This document shows positions 1 to 5,434 of a stretch of 8,530 bases of DNA, piece after piece. A program made the translations under genes and the position numbers. Position 1 is the stretch's first letter. The number at the start of each line of letters is the position of its first letter. The DNA is from Thalassospiraceae bacterium (GTDB lineage: Bacteria; Pseudomonadota; Alphaproteobacteria; Rhodospirillales; Magnetovibrionaceae): positions 1 to 8,530 of the forward strand of contig DAOVVL010000065.1 in the NCBI GenBank assembly GCA_030637205.1, read 5' to 3'. Under the pieces are notes generated by a model. That model saw nothing but the letters and a program-made list of their open reading frames with translations. It was not told the DNA's origin and did not search any database.

Positions 1-21
1 CACATGCTTTCGCACAAAACC

Positions 22-48
22 GATACCGGAATCTTCTCAGATACCGGA
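22..48. repeat. Pair of 9-bp direct repeats downstream of eno
   Basis: The 9-mer GATACCGGA occurs at 22-30 and again at 40-48, giving an 18-bp period with a 9-bp spacer. The pair lies in the 98 bp beyond the eno stop codon, which would be upstream of whatever minus-strand gene follows outside the window. Two close half-sites on nearly the same helix face could be a regulator-binding site, or a chance duplication. No function can be assigned. Confidence 0.4.
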
Positions 49-73
49 GTTCACTTTAATAATAACGAATGAA

Positions 74-94
74 GCGTTAAGATCGCCTTAGCGC
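74..94 (-). terminator. Weak hairpin after eno, possible terminator
   Basis: Arms at 74-81 and 87-94 form an 8-bp stem with one mismatch when read on the minus strand. On the plus strand the same position is a G-U pair. The arms enclose a 5-base loop starting 5 bp beyond the eno stop. On the minus strand the stem is followed by a T-rich but interrupted stretch (TTCATTCGTTATTATT). It could be a leaky terminator for the pyrG-kdsA-eno transcript, but the stem is imperfect and lacks a clean U run. The rest of positions 1-98 shows no supported gene. Confidence 0.25.
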
Positions 95-98
95 GAGC

Positions 99-1376
99 CT
101 ATTTACGAAGTATATCGCGCCCGGCGTATGTGGCCGCCTCGCCCAGTTCTTCTTCAATGCGGATCAACTGGTTGTATTTGGCCAAGCGGTCAGAGCGCGA
201 CAGCGAACCGGTCTTGATCTGGCCCGCATTGGTCGCCACCGCGATGTCGGCAATGGTGGTGTCTTCGGTTTCACCGGAACGATGCGAGATCACGGACGTG
301 AAATTGGCCTTGTGCGCCATGGATACGGCTTCGAGCGTTTCGCTCAGCGTGCCGATCTGGTTGACCTTGATCAGGATCGAATTGGCGACGCCCTTATCAA
401 TGCCGTCTTTGAGGCGTTTGGGGTTGGTCACAAACAGATCGTCGCCGACCAGTTGCACCTTATCGCCGATCTTGTCGGTAAGCAGTTTCCAGCCATCCCA
501 ATCATCTTCGTCCATACCGTCTTCGATGGAGAAAATCGGGTAATTCTTGGTGAGGTCCGCCAGATAATCGACCATCTGTTCGGAAGTTAAACTTTTACCC
601 TCGCCCTTCAACTCGTACTTGCCGTCTTTGTAAAACTCGCTTGATGCTGCGTCCAGCGCCAGCATGAAATCATCACCGGGCCTGAAACCAGCGGCGCCGA
701 TCGCTTCGAGGATAAACTCGATGGCCTCATGGGTGCCGCCCAGCGAGGGCGCGAAGCCGCCTTCGTCACCGACGTTGGTGTTGTGGCCGGCGTCGGCAAG
801 CAAAGATTTCAACGCATGAAAAACTTCGGAACCCATGCGTACCGCATCTGAAATTGTTGGCGCGCCCACCGGCACGATCATGAATTCCTGAACGTCGATG
901 GGGTTATCGGCATGTTCGCCGCCATTGATGATGTTCATCATCGGAACCGGCAACAGATGCGCGTGAACGCCACCCAAATAAGAATACAGCGGCAACGCGG
1001 CTTCTTCTGCTGCTGCCTTGGCCGTTGCCAGCGACACACCCAAAATGGCATTGGCACCGAGGCGGCTTTTGTTTTCGGTTCCGTCCAGCTCACACATGGT
1101 GCGGTCCAGCGCGATCTGGTCTTCGGCGTCGGTGCCGACCAGGGCTTCGGAAATTTCATCGTTGACCGACTGACACGCTTTCAACACGCCCTTGCCGCCG
1201 TAACGTTTTTTATCGCCATCGCGCAGTTCCATGGCTTCGTGTGCGCCGGTCGATGCGCCCGAAGGCACCGCCGCGCGCCCCATGGCGCCGGTTTCCAGCA
1301 ACACGTCCACTTCAACGGTGGGGTTGCCGCGGCTGTCGAGAATTTCGCGGGCGTAAATATCTATAATGGCAGTCAT
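99..1376 (-). CDS. eno: Enolase (phosphopyruvate hydratase)
   Basis: This cytoplasmic glycolytic enzyme interconverts 2-phosphoglycerate and phosphoenolpyruvate with Mg2+. The product is 425 aa, normal for bacterial enolase. An N-terminal capping domain (about 1-130) contains DSRGNPTVE at 14-22 and the mobile-loop SGAST at 39-43. The TIM-barrel part carries His155 and Glu164 (QEFM), the catalytic Glu205 in GDEGG, metal ligands Asp242, Glu285 (SIEDG) and Asp312 (GDD), catalytic Lys337 (LIKVNQ), SHRSGET at 364-370 and Lys388 near the C-terminus. The frame stays open upstream to 1433, but that would add 19 unfamiliar residues overlapping kdsA. The family N-terminus MTAI and a strong ribosome binding site fix the start at 1376. 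It is last in a tight run with pyrG and kdsA, 19 bp after kdsA, and its PEP product is the KdsA substrate. Family identity is certain. Confidence 0.98.
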   Translation of the reverse strand: MTAIIDIYAREILDSRGNPTVEVDVLLETGAMGRAAVPSGASTGAHEAMELRDGDKKRYGGKGVLKACQSVNDEISEALVGTDAEDQIALDRTMCELDGTENKSRLGANAILGVSLATAKAAAEEAALPLYSYLGGVHAHLLPVPMMNIINGGEHADNPIDVQEFMIVPVGAPTISDAVRMGSEVFHALKSLLADAGHNTNVGDEGGFAPSLGGTHEAIEFILEAIGAAGFRPGDDFMLALDAASSEFYKDGKYELKGEGKSLTSEQMVDYLADLTKNYPIFSIEDGMDEDDWDGWKLLTDKIGDKVQLVGDDLFVTNPKRLKDGIDKGVANSILIKVNQIGTLSETLEAVSMAHKANFTSVISHRSGETEDTTIADIAVATNAGQIKTGSLSRSDRLAKYNQLIRIEEELGEAATYAGRDILRK

Positions 1377-1383
1377 CTTGTTA

Positions 1384-1391
1384 TCTTCCTT
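1384..1391 (-). promoter_or_regulatory. Ribosome binding site that fixes the eno start
   Basis: On the minus strand the sequence is AAGGAAGA, ending 7 nt before the ATG at 1376. It lies in the 19-bp gap after the kdsA stop codon. It supports the 425-residue enolase start over the upstream in-frame ATG at 1433, which would fall inside kdsA. Confidence 0.75.
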
Positions 1392-1395
1392 GTCT

Positions 1396-2241
1396 TTAAA
1401 GCGAAACGGGGTGCGCTTTGGCGACCCGGTCAAATTCCATCAGGGTTTCGATCAATGCCGGCATGTCTTTTAGCGCGATCATATTGGGGCCATCGCTGGG
1501 CGCGTTATCGGGATCATCGTGGGTTTCAATAAACACACCCGCAACACCGACCGCGACAGCCGCGCGTGCCAGCACCGGGGCAAAGCGGCGATCGCCGCCG
1601 CTGGAGCTTCCCTGCCCGCCCGGTTGTTGCACCGCGTGGGTGGCATCCATGATGATGGGATAGCCACCATCGGCTGCCATTTGCGGGATGGAACGCATAT
1701 CGGTGACCAGCGCGTTATAGCCAAAGCTTGAACCGCGCTCGGTAATTAAAATGTTGTCGTTGCCGCTTTCTGAAACCTTGGAGGTAACATTTTTCATGTC
1801 CCACGGTGCCAGGAACTGACCTTTTTTAACGTTCACCGGTTTGCCGGTTTTGGCAGCCGCCACCAACAGGTCGGTCTGGCGACACAGGAACGCCGGGATC
1901 TGCAACGCATCAACAACGTGGCTGAGCGGTTCACACTGAAACTTTTCATGCACGTCTGTGATTACAGAAACGCCCAGCTCGGACTTGATCTCGGCAAAGA
2001 CCGCGATGGCGTCTTCCAGCCCCAGCCCGCGTGTGCCATCCAGCGAGGTACGGTTGGCTTTATCAAATGAAGCCTTGAACACGAAGCCAATACCCAGCTT
2101 TTGCGTCAGTTCTTTCAGCGCCGTTGCCATCATCATGGCGTGGTCACGGTTTTCCATCTGGCACGGCCCGGCGATCAGCGCCAAGGCTAAGTCGTTGCCA
2201 AAGGCAACGTGACCGATGTTGACGTGTTTGGCGTTTGCCAT
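1396..2241 (-). CDS. kdsA: 3-deoxy-8-phosphooctulonate (Kdo-8-P) synthase, Cys-type
   Basis: KdsA condenses PEP with arabinose 5-phosphate to give Kdo 8-phosphate, the precursor of the Kdo in the lipopolysaccharide inner core. It is cytoplasmic, and 281 aa is the normal length. It is a TIM-barrel DAHP/Kdo8P synthase with IAGPC at 23-27, the KASFDKANRTS segment at 56-66, KKGQFLAPWD at 139-148, DATHAVQQPGG at 199-209 and SDGPN at 249-253. Cys27 with His202, Glu239 and Asp250 matches the four ligands of the metal-dependent class. The metal-independent E. coli enzyme has Asn in place of the Cys. The start is supported by AAGGAAGG (2250-2257) 8 nt upstream of the ATG. The gene lies 20 bp after pyrG and 19 bp before eno, so it is probably co-transcribed with both. 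Enolase makes its PEP, and PyrG makes the CTP later used to activate Kdo. Confidence 0.97.
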   Translation of the reverse strand: MANAKHVNIGHVAFGNDLALALIAGPCQMENRDHAMMMATALKELTQKLGIGFVFKASFDKANRTSLDGTRGLGLEDAIAVFAEIKSELGVSVITDVHEKFQCEPLSHVVDALQIPAFLCRQTDLLVAAAKTGKPVNVKKGQFLAPWDMKNVTSKVSESGNDNILITERGSSFGYNALVTDMRSIPQMAADGGYPIIMDATHAVQQPGGQGSSSGGDRRFAPVLARAAVAVGVAGVFIETHDDPDNAPSDGPNMIALKDMPALIETLMEFDRVAKAHPVSL

Positions 2242-2261
2242 ATGTATGGCCTTCCTTAAAC

Positions 2262-3890
2262 CTAAACCAGCCGCGACTGATGCACCGCCGCGTCGATAAA
2301 CGAGACAAACAGCGGGTGCGGCTCAAATGGCCGCGATTTCAGTTCGGGATGGAATTGTACCGCAACGAACCACGGATGGTCGGGAATTTCTACAATTTCA
2401 GGCAATACGCCATCGGGAGACATGCCGGAAAAGCTCAAGCCCGCTTTTTCCAGGGGCTTGATATAGGCGGTATTGACCTCGTACCTATGACGATGACGTT
2501 CGCTGACCTCAAGGCTTCCATAAATTTCGCTCACGCGTGAGCCTTTTTTGATTTTGCAGTCATACGCACCCAAGCGCATGGTCCCGCCCAGATCGCCATC
2601 TTTCGCGCGCTTTTGAATGTCGCCTTCCTGGGCCCATTCGGTCATCAGGCCCACCACCGGGTCTTCGGGTTCGCCCAGTTCGGTTGAACCCGCACCCTTG
2701 ATGCCCGCCAGATTGCGCGCCGCTTCGATGACGGCCATCTGCATGCCTAAACAAATGCCAAAGTATGGAATGTTGCGTTCACGGGCAAAGCGCACGGCTT
2801 CGAGCTTGCCTTCGGTTCCGCGTTCGCCAAATCCGCCCGGTACCAAAATGCCGTGTACGCCATCGAGATGGTGGACCACGTCTTCGCGCTCGAACACTTC
2901 GGCGTCAAACCATTTCAGATTCACCTTCACATTGTTTTCAATGCCGCCATGGATTAACGCTTCGGACAGCGACTTATAAGCGTCCAGCAATTCAACATAC
3001 TTGCCGACCACGGCAATGGTGACTTCTCCTTCGGGTTTGGTGACCCGTTCAACAATTTCGCGCCAACGCGAAAGATCGGGTTCAGGTGCATCGTCAAGAC
3101 CGAAGTGTTTGCACACTTGTGTATCCAACCCTTCTTCATGATAGCTGATCGGCACCTGATAGATGCTCTTGACGTCCAACGCCGAAATAACGGCTTCGGG
3201 TGCGACGTTGCAAAACAGTGCGATTTTTTTGCGTTCGGCTTCGGGAATTTCACGGTCCGCACGACACAACAGGATGTCGGCCTGAATACCCACCGACAGC
3301 AATTCTTTAACCGAATGTTGGGTCGGTTTGGTTTTCAGCTCACCCGCCGTTGGAATGTACGGCAACAACGTCAGGTGAATATAAAGGGTGCGGTCGCGGC
3401 CGATCTGGTTGCCCAACTGTCGAATGGCTTCAAGGAACGGCAGGCTTTCAATATCGCCGACCGTGCCGCCGATCTCGATCAGCATGAAATCTTCATCGCC
3501 TTCGTGGTTCAGCACGAAATCCTTGATCGAATCGGTAATATGCGGGATCACCTGCACCGTTGCGCCCAGATAGTCGCCGCGCCGTTCCTTGGCCAGCACT
3601 TCTGAATACACCCGCCCCGTGGTCACGTTATCGGATTGGCGCGCGCTGACACAGGTGAAGCGTTCGTAATGGCCCAGATCAAGATCGGTTTCGGCACCGT
3701 CATCGGTGACGTAGACCTCGCCATGTTGATACGGGCTCATGGTGCCGGGATCGACGTTGATGTACGGGTCCAGCTTGCGCAAACGCACACTGAAGCCGCG
3801 CGCCTGAAGGGCGGCACCAAGTGCTGCGGAAGCAAGTCCTTTACCGAGAGAGGAGACCACGCCGCCAGTGATAAATATGTACCGCGTCAT
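2262..3890 (-). CDS. pyrG: CTP synthase (glutamine-hydrolysing)
   Basis: PyrG converts UTP to CTP using ATP and glutamine-derived ammonia, the last step of de novo pyrimidine nucleotide synthesis. The product is 542 aa, the usual length. The N-terminal synthetase domain (about 1-266) begins with the conserved ITGGVVSSLGKG at 7-18, then KLDPYINVDPGTM at 39-51 and the metal-binding IEIGGTVGDIES at 138-149. The C-terminal class I glutamine amidotransferase domain (about 290-535) has PGGFGERG at 351-358, nucleophile Cys380 in GICLGMQ, and the His514/Glu516 pair in QFHPE. All catalytic residues are present. The start is secure because MTRYIFITGG is the family N-terminus. There is no Shine-Dalgarno sequence upstream. 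Instead, a promoter -10 hexamer sits 8 nt from the ATG, suggesting a leaderless mRNA. A terminator upstream separates it from secG. It is first in the run with kdsA and eno. Confidence 0.98.
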   Translation of the reverse strand: MTRYIFITGGVVSSLGKGLASAALGAALQARGFSVRLRKLDPYINVDPGTMSPYQHGEVYVTDDGAETDLDLGHYERFTCVSARQSDNVTTGRVYSEVLAKERRGDYLGATVQVIPHITDSIKDFVLNHEGDEDFMLIEIGGTVGDIESLPFLEAIRQLGNQIGRDRTLYIHLTLLPYIPTAGELKTKPTQHSVKELLSVGIQADILLCRADREIPEAERKKIALFCNVAPEAVISALDVKSIYQVPISYHEEGLDTQVCKHFGLDDAPEPDLSRWREIVERVTKPEGEVTIAVVGKYVELLDAYKSLSEALIHGGIENNVKVNLKWFDAEVFEREDVVHHLDGVHGILVPGGFGERGTEGKLEAVRFARERNIPYFGICLGMQMAVIEAARNLAGIKGAGSTELGEPEDPVVGLMTEWAQEGDIQKRAKDGDLGGTMRLGAYDCKIKKGSRVSEIYGSLEVSERHRHRYEVNTAYIKPLEKAGLSFSGMSPDGVLPEIVEIPDHPWFVAVQFHPELKSRPFEPHPLFVSFIDAAVHQSRLV

Positions 3891-3898
3891 GGACGCAC

Positions 3899-3926
3899 AC
3901 TATATCCGAGTCGCATCATCGTTCAA
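3899..3926 (-). promoter_or_regulatory. Candidate sigma70-type promoter for pyrG-kdsA-eno
   Basis: On the minus strand, TTGAAC (3921-3926) and TATAGT (3899-3904) are separated by 16 bp, close to the housekeeping consensus. The -10 box ends 8 nt before the pyrG ATG, so transcription would start between about 3893 and 3890, leaving a leader of 0-3 nt. The promoter lies directly downstream of the secG terminator, where a separate start is needed to express pyrG. This is a pattern match only, and a promoter inside or upstream of secG with read-through is the alternative. Confidence 0.55.
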
Positions 3927-3947
3927 AGTCCAACCTTGTTTAAACAC

Positions 3948-3980
3948 AAAAAAAGAGGCGGTTTCTGAGAAACCGCCTCT
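3948..3980 (-). terminator. Intrinsic terminator of secG
   Basis: Arms at 3954-3965 and 3969-3980 are perfectly complementary over 12 bp (AGAGGCGGTTTC and its reverse complement) around a 3-nt loop. On the minus strand the GC-rich stem runs into seven consecutive T (3954-3948, the first shared with the stem base). The hairpin begins 37 bp after the secG stop codon. It fits a classical Rho-independent terminator reading leftward. The plus-strand side has no comparable T run, so it is probably unidirectional. Confidence 0.9.
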
Positions 3981-4017
3981 GGTTATTTAGCTGGTTCGCT
4001 TGGGAACCGGAAATTCT

Positions 4018-4356
4018 TCATTTCGCCACCGGGACACTGGGCCCGGTATCGACCGGCTGTTCAGTGCTCGTGGTTGGTATCTGGCTTTCGCTCTGATCGA
4101 GGATTGATGCGCGCTCTTTACCCGCACCGCTCATAACCGCCAGGATCAGCGATGTGGTAATAAACAGTGCGGCCAATATGCCGGTGGTGCGGGTCAACAG
4201 GTTGGCAGTTCCGCGTGCGGTCATGAAACCGCCACCGCCGCCACCGCCGCCGCCGCCGCCCATGCCCAATGCGCCGCCTTCGCTTTTCTGCACCAGCACG
4301 ACGCCGATCAAGGCAATAGCGAACATCAGATGAATAACCAGAACAACTGTAATCAT
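4018..4356 (-). CDS. secG: Preprotein translocase subunit SecG
   Basis: SecG is the small accessory subunit of the SecYEG channel in the inner membrane and aids SecA-driven export. The product is 112 aa, with a first membrane segment at about 3-22, a cytoplasmic loop with the family motif VQKSEGGALG at 22-31, the GTANLLTRTT motif at 49-58, and a second membrane segment at about 59-76. The C-terminal tail (about 80-112) is hydrophilic and rich in Ser, Thr, Pro and Gln, as is common in alphaproteobacterial SecG. A run of 11 glycines (33-43) lies between the helices. The family often has a glycine-rich loop here, though this one is long. The only purine-rich element upstream is AGGA, 12 nt from the ATG, so initiation looks weak. 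It follows tpiA and is closed by a strong terminator. Confidence 0.95.
   Translation of the reverse strand: MITVVLVIHLMFAIALIGVVLVQKSEGGALGMGGGGGGGGGGGFMTARGTANLLTRTTGILAALFITTSLILAVMSGAGKERASILDQSESQIPTTSTEQPVDTGPSVPVAK
4228..4260. repeat. GCC trinucleotide repeat encoding 11 glycines in secG
   Basis: Eleven consecutive triplets on the plus strand are GCC (eight) or ACC (three), read as GGC or GGT glycine codons of secG on the minus strand. The last five (4246-4260) are pure GCC. Such a tract can gain or lose triplets by slippage without breaking the frame, so the loop length may vary between strains. Confidence 0.85.
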
Positions 4357-4492
4357 AGCTAAGTCATATCCTATATAGAGCCAGCCCGTTGCTGACCCTG
4401 TGGCTTTGTTGGGGCCGTAGATAGCCCCTAAAACACCATCTGGCCAGTGTTATTTGAGTGTTTTTTTGGACTTTTTGGCTGAGTGGGTCTTA
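4357..4492 (-). other. tpiA-secG intergenic region, no clear element
   Basis: These 136 bp contain no plausible gene. On the minus strand they hold an A-rich stretch just after the tpiA stop, a short AT-rich hairpin (arms 4432-4436 and 4447-4451) followed by four T, and a 5-bp hairpin GGGGC/GCCCC (4411-4415 and 4424-4428) with no T run. Either could be a weak tpiA terminator, but neither is convincing. A TATATAGGAT stretch just before secG could contain a -10 element, without a recognisable -35. Whether secG is co-transcribed with tpiA cannot be told. Confidence 0.3.
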
Positions 4493-5254
4493 TTAGCAGC
4501 TTTCGCCAATTCCCCAGAAATCATCGGCCTGCAGGCTGGCACCGCCAATTAGCCCGCCATCCACATCCGCCAGCGCGATCAGGTCAGTTGCATTGGTCGG
4601 CTTCATGGAACCGCCGTAGAGGATTCGCATGGCGCCGGCTTCGCTTTCACCGACCTTTTTGGCCAGTTCAGCGCGAATATAGGCGTGAACTTCCTGAACT
4701 TCGTCATTTGTCGGGGTGCGCCCGGTGCCAATGGCCCAGACCGGCTCATAGGCAATGACCGTGTTGGCCGCCTTGGCATGGCCCGGCACCGATCCTGCGA
4801 TCTGCGCGCCGTTGACGTCCAGCGTCTTGCCTGCGTCGCGCTCAGCTTCGGTTTCACCGATGCAGATCACCACATCCAGCCCCGCGCTCAATGCCGCTTC
4901 GGCCTTGGCATGGACCAGTTCGTTGGTTTCGCCGTGATCGGTGCGGCGCTCGCTATGGCCGACAATCACGTAATCGCAGCCCAGATCCTTGAGCATGGCG
5001 GCCGAAATATCGGCCGTATGCGCGCCTTTTTCCGCTGTGTGGCAGTCCTGTGCGCCCAGTTTAATACCAGAGCCGGAAATGGCGTCTGCGACCCTGGAAA
5101 TCAGGGTAAACGGCGGGCAGACCAGCATTTCAAAGGACACGTCACCGGCCCCTTTCAGCTTGTCGGCGATGGCGGTGGCCAAAGCCACCCCGTCAGCACT
5201 CAATCCGTTCATTTTCCAGTTGCCGGCGATCAGGGGGCGACGCGATGCGGTCAT
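4493..5254 (-). CDS. tpiA: Triose-phosphate isomerase
   Basis: This cytoplasmic enzyme interconverts dihydroxyacetone phosphate and glyceraldehyde 3-phosphate in glycolysis and gluconeogenesis. The product is 253 aa, the normal length for the (beta/alpha)8 family. Conserved parts are AGNWKMNG at 10-17 with Asn12 and catalytic Lys14, the electrophile His100 in VGHSERR (98-104), the general base Glu170 in YEPVWAIGTG (169-178) followed by the mobile loop 6, LYGGS at 212-216 and GGLIGGASL at 233-241 for phosphate binding. All active-site residues are intact. The ATG at 5254 is preceded by AGAAGGA (5264-5270) with 9-nt spacing. It starts the minus-strand cluster and is divergent from ppiD across 180 bp. 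No strong promoter was found for it. TTTAAT at 5281-5286 on the minus strand is a possible -10 without a good -35. Confidence 0.98.
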   Translation of the reverse strand: MTASRRPLIAGNWKMNGLSADGVALATAIADKLKGAGDVSFEMLVCPPFTLISRVADAISGSGIKLGAQDCHTAEKGAHTADISAAMLKDLGCDYVIVGHSERRTDHGETNELVHAKAEAALSAGLDVVICIGETEAERDAGKTLDVNGAQIAGSVPGHAKAANTVIAYEPVWAIGTGRTPTNDEVQEVHAYIRAELAKKVGESEAGAMRILYGGSMKPTNATDLIALADVDGGLIGGASLQADDFWGIGESC

Positions 5255-5357
5255 GGTCGAAAATCCTTCTTAAATGGACGATTAAATTTCCTGACGCCGT
5301 TCTACCACACCGCACCGGGGGCTGGATATACTCCTATGGGTGGGCCTCACTCTTCGC

Positions 5358-5386
5358 TTGCGGGGTTAAATGGGCGCTTCTATGAT
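5358..5386 (+). promoter_or_regulatory. Candidate sigma70-type promoter for ppiD-trpE
   Basis: TTGCGG (5358-5363) and TATGAT (5381-5386) are separated by exactly 17 bp in the divergent tpiA/ppiD intergenic region. Transcription would begin near 5393, leaving a leader of about 42 nt before the ppiD ATG. Short inverted repeats surround it: GGCGC (5373-5377) with GCGCC (5387-5391), and TTGCGG with CCGCAA (5390-5395), placing symmetry over the -10 box and start site. The promoter call is a pattern match, and an operator role for the repeats is only a possibility. Confidence 0.5.
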
Positions 5387-5434
5387 GCGCCGCAACCAAA
5401 CCTTCGATCCCTCATTTAAAGGCTTTTTCTGTCC

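Noticed and set aside
22..48. Start of a CRISPR-like array
   Set aside because: There are only two 9-bp copies with a 9-bp spacer, too short and too few for CRISPR repeats, and there is no cas gene nearby.
1377..1433. Upstream extension of enolase by 19 residues
   Set aside because: The extension overlaps kdsA and does not look like an enolase N-terminus. A strong ribosome binding site precedes the internal ATG at 1376.
912..1532. Plus-strand open frame of 206 codons antisense to eno and the end of kdsA
   Set aside because: It lies opposite two certain genes, resembles no family I know, and is explained by GC-biased codon positions keeping the antisense frame open.
3938..3945. 8-bp palindrome GTTTAAAC upstream of pyrG as an operator
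   Set aside because: It lies between the terminator T tract and the -35 box. It is short and AT-rich, and nothing else supports a binding site.
4411..4428. GGGGC/GCCCC hairpin between tpiA and secG as a terminator
   Set aside because: The stem is only 5 bp, and on the minus strand it is followed by AACAAAG, not a T run.
4685..5419. Plus-strand open frame of 244 codons antisense to tpiA, running into the divergent intergenic region
   Set aside because: It is a shadow of the intact tpiA. It has no recognisable domain, and it would cover the ppiD promoter region.
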